A DNA stretch of 64,000 nt from CAWJKP01 sp963843465 (GTDB lineage: Bacteria; Planctomycetota; Planctomycetia; Pirellulales; Thermoguttaceae), in the NCBI GenBank assembly GCA_963843465.1, contig CAWJKP010000004.1, positions 124,001 to 188,000 of the forward strand, given 5' to 3'. The notes under the pieces were generated by a model. It worked only from the letters and a program-made list of their open reading frames with translations, was not told where the DNA came from and did no database searches. A program made the position numbers and the translations under genes. Shown piece by piece: positions 37,441 through 46,812 of this stretch. Position 1 is the first letter of the stretch. Each line of letters begins with the position of its first letter.

Positions 37441-39041
37441 AGAAGCGCGTCAAGATCGAAGACATTCGAAACCGTCGCCGCGGCTTTCCGAGCTTTGCAA
37501 GGCGGACTTCAAGACGCTTCCTCCGCCTTTCGACACGCCCGAGGCCACGCCCGACTTCGCGCCCTTGACCAGCGCGGCCCGAGCGAAGTACGAGGCCTCG
37601 TTGGACGACACCCTGGCCCTCAGTCTCCCTAAGCCCAAAGACAAGAGAGAAGAAGACGAGCTAGTCGCGCGGTTCCTTTCCGGCCTGGAAAAGCTTTTTA
37701 CCAAGGAGAACAACTGGACGTTTCTGCAGCCGCTTTTGCTTTCCATGGATCACTGTGCGGCCTGCCACACGTGTTCCGAAGCTTGCCACATCTACGAGGC
37801 GAGCGGGCGCAACCCGATCTACCGGCCGGCCTACCGCTCCGAGGTCTTCCGGCGACTGTACAAGAAGTACGTGAAGTCGAAAGGCGGGCTTTTGCAGGCC
37901 TGGCGCGGCGGCGAAATCGAGCTCAACTGGACCACGGTGGCCCGCCTCGCGGAACTCGCCTACCGCTGCAACCTCTGCCGCCGCTGCGCAGACCTGTCCG
38001 ATCGGCGTGGACAACGCGCTGGTGGCCCACGAAATCCGCAAGCTCTTCAGCCAGGAGATGGGCATCGCGCCGCGGGAGATACACCAGGACGGCTCGGTCC
38101 TGCAGCTCAAGGTGGGATCGTCGACCGGCATGAATAGCCTCGTGGTGAAGGACAACGTGCAGTTCATCGACGAGGAAGTCTCGGAGAAGACCGGCCTTTC
38201 CCTGAAGACTCCCTGGGACAAAGCGGGGGCCGACATCCTCTTGATCCACAATGCCGGCGAGATCATGGCTTGGCCGATGAACCCCGGCGCCTTCGCCGTG
38301 ATCTTCGAGGCCGCCGGTTTGAGCTGGACCATGTCCAGCGAGATCGCCGGATACGACAGCATCAACTACGGCGTCTGGTACGACGACGCCCAGTTCGCCC
38401 GCGTGGCCCTCAAACACGCCCAGGCCGCCAGGAAGCTCGGCGTCAAGAAGATCGTTCTGGGCGAATGCGGGCACGCCCACAAGGCGCTGACGGTGATCGC
38501 CGACCGGGTGCTCAGCGGGGACCTGAACATCCCGCGCGAAAGCTGCATGGTCACGCTGGAAGGTCTCCTCTCCTCGGGAAGAATCAAGGTCGATCCCTCG
38601 CGCAACGACTTCCCCGTCACGCTCCACGACCCCTGCAACCTGGTTCGCCTGATGGGCGTGGTCGAGCCCCAGCGGCGAATCCTCAGGCGGATCGCCCCCC
38701 GCTTCCGCGAAATGGAGCCGCACGGCGTGTACAACTACTGCTGCGGCGGCGGCAGCGGCTTCGCCATCATGTCGGGCCACAACTTCAACGACTGGCGGCA
38801 GCAGATCGCCGGCCGGAAGAAACTGGAGCAGATCCTCAACGCCTTCCGGGACGAGCTGGACCCGTCCATCAAGAAGTACCTCTGCGCGCCCTGCTCGAAC
38901 TGCAAGGGCCAGTTGCGCGACCTGACCGCCTACTACGACCTGTGGGAGAAACACTCCATCATGTACGACGGCCTGGTGGAGCTGATCGTCAACTGCATGA
39001 CGGACGTCAAGCCCGGCTTCATCGAGTGGGAGCAGCACTAA
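37437..39041 (+). CDS. HdrD/DsrK-like CCG iron-sulfur protein, two frameshifts
   Basis: About 534 residues after repair of frameshifts near 37480 and 37988. Ferredoxin motifs are CAACHTCSEACHIY and CNLCRRCAQTCPIG (the second restored by adding one base). CCG-domain motifs are HDPCNLVRLMG, CCGGGSGFAIM and CSNCKGQL. The start ATG overlaps the cytochrome b stop. This is a second paralogue of the TmcB-like protein and of DsrK in the window. Substrate unknown; disulfide, trisulfide or lactate-type donors are possible for this family. Confidence 0.85.
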
Positions 39042-39072
39042 GCCGCCGCGCATCAATAACCCGGTCAGTTGC

Positions 39073-39203
39073 CGGTTGTGGTGCAGGCGTCCCGCCTGCG
39101 TTTTGTACGGTTGTGGTGCAGGCGTCCCGCCTGCGTTTTGTACGGTTGTGGTGCAGGCGTCCCGCCTGCGTTTCTTGCGGCAGGCGGGACGCCTGCACCA
39201 CAA
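39073..39203. repeat. Tandemly expanded palindromic element (35-base units), GTGGTGCAGGCG family
   Basis: Three direct copies of a 35-base unit begin at 39073, 39108 and 39143 (CGGTTGTGGTGCAGGCGTCC and so on), and the series is closed by one inverted arm (GCAGGCGGGACGCCTGCACC) ending at 39203. The left arm of the dispersed element has been duplicated in tandem. It precedes cysK. Confidence 0.9.
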
Positions 39204-39265
39204 AGCGCGCGTCGTTTCGGGCGGACGGTTGACGAGAGGGGGAGCAGCGCGGTACAATCCCCGCC

Positions 39266-40189
39266 ATGGCGGAACAAATTGCAAACAGCCTCTGCGACCT
39301 GATCGGCGGCACCCCTCTGTTGCGGCTGGGTCGTTTCGGCAAAGACTTGCCCGGCGAGCTGGTCGCGAAACTGGAAACGCGCAATCCCCTGGCCAGCGTC
39401 AAGGACCGCGTCGGTCTGGCGATGATCGAGCAGGCCGAGAAGGACGGCTTGATCCAGCCCGGTGGGACGATCATCGAGCCGACTTCCGGCAACACCGGCA
39501 TCGCCCTGGCGTGGGTGGCGCGCGTCAAGGGCTATCGCCTGATTCTCACCATGCCGGACACCATGAGCGTCGAGCGGCGCAAGATCCTGACGATCCTTGG
39601 CGCCGATGTCGTCTTGACTCCCGGCAGGGGAGGGATGCAGGGTGCCGTCGACCGCGCTCGGCAATTGCAGAAGAAGATTCCCGGTTCGTTCATCCCGCAC
39701 CAGTTCGACAATCCGGCCAACCCGGCGGTCCACTACCGCACGACCGGCCCCGAAATCTGGCGCGACACCGGCGGCGCGATCGATTACTTCGTGGCCGGCG
39801 TGGGCACCGGCGGCACGATTGCCGGCGCCGGTCGCTATTTGAAGGAACAAGGCAGCACGATCCGGGTGGTCGCCGTCGAGCCGGCCGATTCCGCCGTGCT
39901 CTCGGGCGGCCGGCCCGGCCCGCACCTGATCGACGGCATCGGCGCCGGGTTCGTCCCCAAGATTTACGACGCCCGGATTGTCGATGAAGTGATCCGGGTC
40001 AGCAACGACGATGCCATCGCCACGGCCAAGCAACTGGCGAAAACGGAGGGGATGCTGGCCGGCATCTCCAGCGGCGCCAACGCCTGCGCCGCCCGGCAAA
40101 TCGCCGCCCGGCCGGCCAGCGCCGGCAAACGCATCGTTACCATCCTCTGCGACAGCGGAGAGCGTTACTTGAGCAGCGGTTTTTTGTAA
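39266..40189 (+). CDS. cysK: Cysteine synthase (O-acetylserine sulfhydrylase)
   Basis: A 307-residue PLP enzyme that makes cysteine from O-acetylserine and sulfide. The PLP lysine lies in LASVKDRVG (about K46), the TSGNTGIALAW loop binds substrate, and GVGTGGTIAG binds the phosphate of PLP. It is followed 18 bases later by the sulfite reductase fusion, consistent with an assimilatory sulfite-to-cysteine unit. Confidence 0.95.
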   Translation: MAEQIANSLCDLIGGTPLLRLGRFGKDLPGELVAKLETRNPLASVKDRVGLAMIEQAEKDGLIQPGGTIIEPTSGNTGIALAWVARVKGYRLILTMPDTMSVERRKILTILGADVVLTPGRGGMQGAVDRARQLQKKIPGSFIPHQFDNPANPAVHYRTTGPEIWRDTGGAIDYFVAGVGTGGTIAGAGRYLKEQGSTIRVVAVEPADSAVLSGGRPGPHLIDGIGAGFVPKIYDARIVDEVIRVSNDDAIATAKQLAKTEGMLAGISSGANACAARQIAARPASAGKRIVTILCDSGERYLSSGFL

Positions 40190-40207
40190 GGGCAAGGAGG
40201 AGGCGCT

Positions 40208-43200
40208 TTGCAGCGACGCATCACCAACATTCGGCGCAGCGACGATGAAGTCGTCAAGGAAGGCGGCCTGTTGCTTGATTTCGACGAAATTGCCCGGCAC
40301 GGCGCCATGACCCTGGAAGAATCCAAGGTCGCCAAGGCCTATGGCCTCTACACCACCCGCCACCCCAATTACTTCATGGCCCGCATCGTCGTGCCCGGCG
40401 GCGTGTTGACCACCTCGCAGGTCCGCGGGCTGTCGAGAATCATCGAGGCTTACGGGCAAGGCCGCATTTGCCTGACGACGCGCCAGGCGCTGCAAGTGCA
40501 TTACCTGCGTCTGGGCGATATCGCGCCCTTGATGCGCGACCTGGCCAAGTGCAGCCTGACCACGTTCCACGGCTGCGGCGACAACATCCGCAACACGGTC
40601 GCCTGCCCCTGGGCTTCAATCTGTCCGCACCGCCGCTTCAACGTCCTGCCCTACGTCCATAAGACCGCCGAGCTGATCAACGCCTGCCGCGACCTGGATA
40701 ATCTGCCGCGAAAGTACAAAATCAGCTATTCCGGCTGCCAAGGCAATTGCGCTCAACCGTCCATCAACTGCGTGGGGATCGTCGCCGTCGTGCGAAAACG
40801 GCCCGACGGCAGCGAGCAGACGGGCTTTCGCGTCGGCATCGGCGGCGGCATGGGCTGGCGGCCGCAACTCGGCCGGCTTCTCTACGGTTTCGTGCCCAAA
40901 GACAAGATTCAGCCGCTGTGCCGCGCCGTCACGATGCTGTACCGCGACCAGGGCGACCGCTTCAACCGCGGCATGGCACGGCTGAAGGTCGTGGTCGAGC
41001 GCCTGGGAATCGACCGATGCCGCGCGATCGTCGAGGGTTTTCTGGGCGCCGCGGGGGTCGATTACAGCGAATGCGAAAAGGGCGTCGTCGAAGACTGCGG
41101 ACCGGCCGTGCCGCCGCGCCCGATGGCCGAACCGTGCCCCCGGGGCGACGACGGCAAGGCCATCGCCCGCATCATGGTCTCCAAGGGCGAGATCGACTTC
41201 CACTCCCTCAAACGCATCGCCGAGCTCAGCGAGCGCTACGGCGACAAGTACGTCTACACCACCAATCGCCAGAATTTCGAGCTGCACGGCGTCGATGCAG
41301 CCAGGCTGCCCGAGCTGCAAGCCGAGATCGACAGCCTGCCGGTTGCCCGGGGGACGTTTTTCGGGCTGGACGACATCGTACCGTGCGTCGGTACCACCTA
41401 TTGTCCGCTTGCCGTTTCCGAGACGCGCCGCCTGTACGACCTGCTGGGGAGCGTCGTCAAGCGCGACAGGTACGACGCCATCCGGGACAAGGCCCTGATC
41501 AACATCACCGGCTGCCCGAACTCCTGCTCGCCCTATTACATCGCCGACATCGGCCTGCGCGGCTTGCGCATGCGCGAGTGCCAGGGCTCCGCCGAAGGTT
41601 ATGAGATCCGGCTGGGCGGCGGGCCGGACCGATTGGGTCACGTGCTCGGCGAGTTCAAGACCGAGGACTGTCCCCGCGTGGTCGAGGTCGTGCTCGAGAC
41701 CTTCTTGGCGTGCCGTCGGGGCGAGGAGACCCTGGCGGATACGGTTTGGAGGAACGGGGAAACGAGCAACGCCGAAGTCCCCGGCATGGCCCCCTATCGC
41801 CAGGCGGTGCAGGCCCTGAACATCCGCTATCAGCGCGCGCCCCAGCCAGCCGAGTTTTCCGCGTTTACCGGCGAAGGCGGCACGGCCCTGGACCTGAAAA
41901 CGATGGCACGCGACATTCCCTGCCAGGCGGCCTGCCCGGCGGGCACCAATGTGCCCGAATACATTCGCCAACTGGTGCTCAACAACCCGGACGCCTCTTA
42001 CCGCATCAACCAGGAGGACAACGTCTTTCCCGGCGTGCTCGGCCGCATTTGCACCCGGCCCTGCCAGCCGGCCTGCCGCCACCAGTGGACCAACACCAAC
42101 GGCCCGGTCAGCATCTGCCACCTCAAGCGCGCGGCCGCGGACAACAAGTCCCAGCCTGCGAGGCCGTTGCCGCCCTGGTTCCACGAGCCGACGGGCAAGC
42201 GCATCGCGGTCGTCGGCGGCGGGCCGGCGGGCCTCACCGCCGCGCGCGAGCTGACGCGCCTCGGTCACGCCGTCGAGCTGTTCGACCGCGAGCCGGAGCT
42301 GGGCGGCCAGATGGCCTGGGGCATTCCGGCCTTCCGGCTGCCGCGTCACGTCGTGCGGGAGGAAGTGCAGGCCATCGTCGACGGCGGCGTATCGCTGCGG
42401 CTTGGCCAGCACGTTGACCGCCAAGGCCTGACGCAGATGGCCCGGGACTATGATGCGGTCCTGGTCGCCGCCGGGGCAGTCCGCGCGATCCCCTTGAAGA
42501 TCGAGGGCCTGGACGGCGACGGCCGTGCCGTCAGCGGCTACGACTTCATGAAACGCTACAACCGCGGCGATCCCATCCCGGTCAGCGGCGACGTGGTGAT
42601 TATCGGCGGCGGCTTTACCGCCGTGGATTGCGCCCGTGCCGCCCGCCGCCTGCTGAGCGAAAAACACCGCGTGACCGCCATTATGTACCGCCGCGGCGAG
42701 GAGCACATGTCGGCCAGCCCCGAGGAGATCTGGCAGCTCCGCTTGGAAGGCATCGAGGTCGGCACGCTCGTCAATCCCGCGCGCGTGCGCTCGGAAAACG
42801 GCCGTGTCAAGGCGGTGGTCTTCGACCGCAACGTGCTGGGCGACGAAGCGGAAGGCGGCGGCAAACCGCCCATCCATCGCGTGCCCGGCAGCGACTATGA
42901 AGTGCCCTGCGATACGCTCATCTATGCCGTCGGCCAGACGCGCACGCTGGAAATCCTGCCCGAGGGGGTGGAGATCGGCGGGGGAAACCAGACCACGCAC
43001 GCGAAGATCTTCGTCAGCGGCGATTTCCATACCGGGCCGCTCGACGTGATCCACGCCGTGGCCGACGCCAAGCAGGCCGCCACCGCGATCGACGAGTTCC
43101 TCATGGGCCGCAAGCGCCTGCGCCGCTGGGTACGCATCGAGCAGGCCGACGACACGGGCCGCCTGCGCGATCACGACCTCTACACCCCCGCCCACATGCG

Positions 43201-43570
43201 CACCTTGCCGCTGGACCAGCGCCACGGCAACGAAGAGGTCGAAATCGGCTACAACGCCGGTGAAATCGAAGTCAACGCCCGCCGCTGCTACCTCTGCAAC
43301 TTCAAGTTCGAAATCGACCAGGACAAGTGCATCCACTGCGACTGGTGCATCAAGGCCTCGCCGCGTGCCTGCATCCACGCCTTGACGCGCCTGTTCACCG
43401 ACGCGGACGGGGCGCCGGCCGGGCACGTCAAATCGTCCACGGCCCCCGACGCCACCTACATCTGGATCGAGAGCAACCAGTGCATCCGCTGCGGCAACTG
43501 CCGCCGCGCCTGCCCGACCTACGCCATCCCCCTCCGCAAGGCCGATCTGCTCTGCGGCCCAACCCCGTGA
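40208..43570 (+). CDS. Fusion of siroheme sulfite/nitrite reductase, GltD-like flavoprotein and ferredoxin
   Basis: A 1120-residue single frame. Residues 1 to about 540 are an assimilatory-type siroheme reductase: TTRQALQVHYLRLGD, HGCGDNIRNTVACPW, ISYSGCQGNCAQPS, and cluster ligands C393, C399, C436, C440 in CVGTTYC and TGCPNSC. Residues about 575-1020 are GltD/DsrL-like: N-terminal cysteines (CQAACPAGTNVPEYI, GRICTRPCQPACRHQ), FAD site VVGGGPAGLTAAREL (about 669) and NAD(P) site VIIGGGFTAVDCARAA. The end (1028-1110) has ferredoxin motifs CIHCDWCI and CIRCGNCRRACP. The start is TTG behind AAGGAGGAGG. It should carry electrons from NAD(P)H to sulfite in one chain; coupling to cysK supports sulfite. 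Confidence 0.92.
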   Translation: MQRRITNIRRSDDEVVKEGGLLLDFDEIARHGAMTLEESKVAKAYGLYTTRHPNYFMARIVVPGGVLTTSQVRGLSRIIEAYGQGRICLTTRQALQVHYLRLGDIAPLMRDLAKCSLTTFHGCGDNIRNTVACPWASICPHRRFNVLPYVHKTAELINACRDLDNLPRKYKISYSGCQGNCAQPSINCVGIVAVVRKRPDGSEQTGFRVGIGGGMGWRPQLGRLLYGFVPKDKIQPLCRAVTMLYRDQGDRFNRGMARLKVVVERLGIDRCRAIVEGFLGAAGVDYSECEKGVVEDCGPAVPPRPMAEPCPRGDDGKAIARIMVSKGEIDFHSLKRIAELSERYGDKYVYTTNRQNFELHGVDAARLPELQAEIDSLPVARGTFFGLDDIVPCVGTTYCPLAVSETRRLYDLLGSVVKRDRYDAIRDKALINITGCPNSCSPYYIADIGLRGLRMRECQGSAEGYEIRLGGGPDRLGHVLGEFKTEDCPRVVEVVLETFLACRRGEETLADTVWRNGETSNAEVPGMAPYRQAVQALNIRYQRAPQPAEFSAFTGEGGTALDLKTMARDIPCQAACPAGTNVPEYIRQLVLNNPDASYRINQEDNVFPGVLGRICTRPCQPACRHQWTNTNGPVSICHLKRAAADNKSQPARPLPPWFHEPTGKRIAVVGGGPAGLTAARELTRLGHAVELFDREPELGGQMAWGIPAFRLPRHVVREEVQAIVDGGVSLRLGQHVDRQGLTQMARDYDAVLVAAGAVRAIPLKIEGLDGDGRAVSGYDFMKRYNRGDPIPVSGDVVIIGGGFTAVDCARAARRLLSEKHRVTAIMYRRGEEHMSASPEEIWQLRLEGIEVGTLVNPARVRSENGRVKAVVFDRNVLGDEAEGGGKPPIHRVPGSDYEVPCDTLIYAVGQTRTLEILPEGVEIGGGNQTTHAKIFVSGDFHTGPLDVIHAVADAKQAATAIDEFLMGRKRLRRWVRIEQADDTGRLRDHDLYTPAHMRTLPLDQRHGNEEVEIGYNAGEIEVNARRCYLCNFKFEIDQDKCIHCDWCIKASPRACIHALTRLFTDADGAPAGHVKSSTAPDATYIWIESNQCIRCGNCRRACPTYAIPLRKADLLCGPTP

Positions 43571-43632
43571 CGCCCGCTGCGGCATCAACCCATGTCTTGA
43601 TCGAAACGTCGTCGCGGCGCGACGGACGGCGG

Positions 43633-44114
43633 TCAGGCGTAAGGATACATCCCCCGTTGGATGTCGGCCAGCCGTTCCAGCAGCCGGTTGTGCTTCTGCT
43701 CATCGTCGCGCAGGTATTCCAGAAGGTAGGCCTGCAGCAGCATTCCCTTGGAGCCCTTGATCGACTGCAGCGAGTCCTCAGCCATTTGCAAGGTCTTCTT
43801 TTCAAGCTGGATGTGCTCCTCGATCATCGCCCAGACGCCGCCGAGCTCCTCGGCGCGAGACTGACCGCCTTGCCTTGCAGGCTGTCGGCGATCCACCCCT
43901 GCACGCGGTAGTGCATCTGCGAGTCGCGCTGGATGATCTCCATCACCAGGCGAACGATGGGGTTCTCGGTCTTCTCGATCACGCGGCCAGTGGAGGCGAC
44001 CGACGAGTTCTCGATCTTCTGCCAGGCCTGCATGTTTGCGACGAGATCCTGCTGGACCTGTTTCTTCGATTTCGCCGTCGATTTCGCCACCGATTTCGCC
44101 ATCGATTTCGCCAC
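43633..44114 (-). CDS. Ferritin-like helical protein, frameshifted
   Basis: About 160 residues after one frameshift near 43855. The GTG at 44114 follows GGAGG. The first 16 residues are a repeated MAKS/VAKS motif encoded by a 12-base tandem repeat. Two helical segments with Glu/His pairs follow (RLVMEIIQRDSQMHYRVQ and AMIEEHIQLEKKTLQMAE), as in ferritin-like four-helix bundles, then LRDDEQKHNRLLERL. It is the last gene of the sulfate-respiration strand run. Role could be metal storage or peroxide handling; low certainty. Confidence 0.65.
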
Positions 44115-44186
44115 GATTTTTCCTCCCAGGTTCTGTCGGACGGGCCAACGCGGTAAAGCGCTAGTTTAGTGCCTTGCGGCGAAAAG

Positions 44187-44831
44187 TCAACGGGCCAGGG
44201 CCCGCCGAACCAGTTGGCGCACGCTGGTCCGCTGGACAATTCCGCCTTCGTACAGATCGACCGGCCCCTCGTCGGCAAGGAGCTCCGGGCGGTCGGCCAG
44301 GAGTCCGGCGTGGGCCACCTCTGCAAGACAGCAGACCGCCATGCCCCGGACCTGCGGGTCGGAGTCGTCCAAAGAGGAAACGACCGCAGCCAGGACCGCC
44401 TGGAGGTGGTCGCCGGCAAGGGGGCCAAGCCGTCCTAGGGCCCAAAGCACTCCGGCGCGGAAATGGGCGAGGTCCTCCTCGGCCAGATTCAGGATGAGAA
44501 AGACGACGATCGGAATGTAGTCGGCGAACAACTCCGGCATACGACGGACGATTTCCGCCATGGCTTCCGGCGCCCGCCAGCACACGCCTCCAGACTCCTC
44601 GCTCAAGAGCCAGTGAAGGCGCCGGAGGTGGTTGCGGACCTGTTGGGGGTCGTGCTGCGCGATACGATCGGCGGCCAGGCCCATGGCCTCGACGGCCCGC
44701 CAGCCGATGAGCGGGTCGGGATCGAACGTGAGAGAAACGAGGCTTCCCAGGACGCGACGGTTTCCCACGGCCCTGTCGGCAATCTGTTCCAGGCGCCCTT
44801 GGACGAGCAATTCACGCAGGACGCCCTTCAT
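44187..44831 (-). CDS. HEAT-repeat protein of the type found near dsr genes
   Basis: About 214 residues with HEAT-like helical pairs (DPDPLIGWRAVEAMGLAADR, AHFRAGVLWALGRLGP, DSDPQVRGMAVCCLAEVAHA). It resembles the DVU0298-type protein of sulfate reducers (from memory; not verifiable here). Start at ATG 44831; a TTG at 44843 overlaps the preceding stop. It lies directly after the DUF202-like gene and so probably belongs to the same operon. It may be a scaffold or maturation factor. Confidence 0.7.
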   Translation of the reverse strand: MKGVLRELLVQGRLEQIADRAVGNRRVLGSLVSLTFDPDPLIGWRAVEAMGLAADRIAQHDPQQVRNHLRRLHWLLSEESGGVCWRAPEAMAEIVRRMPELFADYIPIVVFLILNLAEEDLAHFRAGVLWALGRLGPLAGDHLQAVLAAVVSSLDDSDPQVRGMAVCCLAEVAHAGLLADRPELLADEGPVDLYEGGIVQRTSVRQLVRRALAR

Positions 44832-44839
44832 GGGGGCCG

Positions 44840-45244
44840 TCAAGGACTAACCAACATCAAATAGAGTGCCATCGCGCCCCCGAGCACTGCGAGAATGACG
44901 GCGACAACTACCGCCAACATCGCGGTGCGAGGCATGCAGATACGTCCGCGTCTGGAAAAGCGGATGAACCGGCAGTACTCCCTGGGCGCCAGCAGGCTCA
45001 CGGCGACGCCCAGCGCGATCAGCGACGTCCCAATCCACAGGGACCAGCCGGAGGATGGCGGATGCGCAGCCGCTTGCTCCGTTACGGCGAGCTCCCGCAG
45101 GAACAGGCCGAATCGGGCGACCACAAAACCGAAGCCCATCAGCGCCATTCCCGTGCGTATCCAGGCAAGGAGCGTCCGCTCGGCCGCGAAGAGCAGGCGC
45201 GGATCCACCGGCTCCGGCTCCGTCTCAATGCGACGTTCGTCCAT
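44840..45244 (-). CDS. DUF202-type small membrane protein
   Basis: A 134-residue protein. The segment RLLFAAERTLLAWIRTGMAL matches the DUF202/YidH pattern. There are three membrane helices (MALMGFGFVVARFGLFL, WIGTSLIALGVAVSLLA and LAVVVAVILAVLGGAMALYL). It overlaps the dsrN-like gene by 20 bases and is thus translationally linked. Function unknown. Confidence 0.8.
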   Translation of the reverse strand: MDERRIETEPEPVDPRLLFAAERTLLAWIRTGMALMGFGFVVARFGLFLRELAVTEQAAAHPPSSGWSLWIGTSLIALGVAVSLLAPREYCRFIRFSRRGRICMPRTAMLAVVVAVILAVLGGAMALYLMLVSP

Positions 45245-46706
45245 CGTTCTCAAGGAAAGCGTGATGCGGGTCAGACTCGCGCGATTGGAATGCCACCGCC
45301 GCCCGAACCAGCGACGGCGCCCAGTTCTCGGCGCCCAGGGCGTGCAGGTGCGTGTAACAAGCCAGCACGTTGCCGCGACACAGGCCGTCCCGCTGGCCGT
45401 CGAATGCGTACCCTCGGCGGACCCGGAACGCGAAAGTGAGGTCGTTCCTCTCCGACGGTTGCATGTAGGTGTAGTGGAACTCGTGCCCGCGCAGGGTGGT
45501 CCCCACGGGGAAAAAGGCGTTGTTCTCCACGGTTTCCAACACGGTGTACCCGTGTCCCAGCCGTTTGGCCCCGAAGGCGAAGACCACGGGCAGGACGGCC
45601 GCCATGGGGTAGTGTTTTTCCTCGACCACGAGGCTCTCGCCCAGGAAAACCGCGCCGCCGCACTCGGCGTAAACCGGCAGCCCTTGCTCGACCGCGCGCC
45701 GCAAGGAGCGGAGGAAGGGTTGGTTCTCCGCCACGGCCAGGCCCGCCGTTTCGGGAAAACCACCGCCGATGTACAGCGCATCCACCTCCGGCAGTTGCGG
45801 ATCGCCCAGCGGAGAGACCTCGATCAGGCGTGCGCCTTCCCGGACCAGGGCTTCGAGGTTCTCCGGATAGTAGAACTGGAAGGCCGCATCGCGGAACACG
45901 CCGATCCGCACCGTAGGACGGATTGCTAATCCGTCCAGGAGACCGGCCTCGCTACCGGACGGATTAGCAATCCGTCCTACATCAGAAACGACAGTCGTTT
46001 CCTCGCCGCTTTGCAGGGCCGGCGCCTGCCGGGCGAGGCGCTCCAGGGCGTCGAGGTCCAGGTATCGCAGAGCCACGTCGGCGGCCTGTTCGACCGCACG
46101 CGGCACCTGGTCGTGTTCCTGGGGAGGCACCAGCCCCATGTGCCGTTCCGGGAAGAGCTGGTCGGGGATGCGGGGAATGGCCCCCAGCACGGGCAGGCCG
46201 CAGACTTCCGTCACGGCCTCGCGCACCACCGACTCATGACGGGGACCGGCGACCTGATTCAAGATCACCCCGCGGATGGGCACCTGCGGATCGAGCCGTT
46301 GGCAGCCCAAAACGATCGCGGCGACGGTGCGGATCGACTTCGTGCAGTCCACGGCGAGAATCACGGGCGACTGGAGCAGTTTTGCCAACTCGGCGCTGCT
46401 GCAGGTGCCCTGCGCGTCCAGGCCGTCGTACAGGCCGCGGTTGCCCTCGATGATGGCCAGGTCCGCCCCGCGCAGAGCCGACCACGGACCGCACGATGGT
46501 CTGCGGGGACATCAGAAACAGGTCGAGATTCCGGCAAGGCCTGCCGGCAGCCATCGACAGCCAGGCGGCATCGATGTAGTCGGGCCCCTTCTTGAAAAGC
46601 GCCACGCTGCGCCCTTCTTGGCCCAGGCTGCCGCGATTCCCAGGGTGATCAGCGTCTTGCCGCTGCTGCCCCGCAGGCCGGCCAGCAGGATCCGAGGAGG
46701 GTTCAT
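45225..46706 (-). CDS. dsrN: DsrN-like siroheme amidase (cobyrinate a,c-diamide synthase family), frameshifted, with palindrome insertion
   Basis: About 490 residues after repairing frameshifts near 46612 and 46480. The N-terminal ATP-binding domain (LLAGLRGSSGKTLITLGIAA, KKGPDYIDAA, IIEGNRGLYDGLD) is followed by a glutamine-amidotransferase domain (ALYIGGGFPE, YAECGGAVFLGE with nucleophilic Cys). The DsrN clade converts siroheme to siroheme amide for DsrAB. The domain linker contains a palindromic element (45911-45980) read through in frame. The start is the ATG at 46706; a 15-base duplication of its first codons lies just upstream. The position next to dsr genes argues for DsrN over CbiA. 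Confidence 0.88.
45911..45980. repeat. Palindromic element inserted within the dsrN-like gene
   Basis: Third copy of the GGATTGCTAATCC family, with both arms present. On the minus strand it is translated in the gene's frame, giving GRIANPSG and DGLAIRPT in the linker between the synthetase and amidotransferase domains. Normal members have no such segment. It is about 70 bases long. Confidence 0.9.
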
Positions 46707-46731
46707 GGGAATAAAGATCCGAGGAGGGTTC

Positions 46732-46790
46732 CTTGTGGTGCAGGCGTCCTGCCTGCCCAGGAAATGCAGGCGGGACGCCTGCACAACAAG
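46732..46790. repeat. Palindromic element at the dsrL-like/dsrN-like junction
   Basis: CTTGTGGTGCAGGCGTCC pairs with GGACGCCTGCACAACAAG (one mismatch), GTGGTGCAGGCG family. It lies between the two genes and is read into the C-terminal codons of the upstream gene when its frameshift is not corrected. Confidence 0.88.
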
Positions 46791-46812
46791 CAGCGATCGA
46801 CCAACTTATTCT

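Noticed and set aside
39073..39203. Short regularly spaced repeats that resemble a CRISPR array
   Set aside because: There are only three units, they are directly adjacent with no unique spacers, no cas genes are near, and the unit is one arm of a dispersed palindrome.
40616..43588. Very long open frame on the minus strand (990 codons) opposite the sulfite reductase fusion
   Set aside because: It mirrors the plus-strand gene, has no family motifs, and is explained by GC-rich third positions; the plus strand carries intact cofactor motifs.
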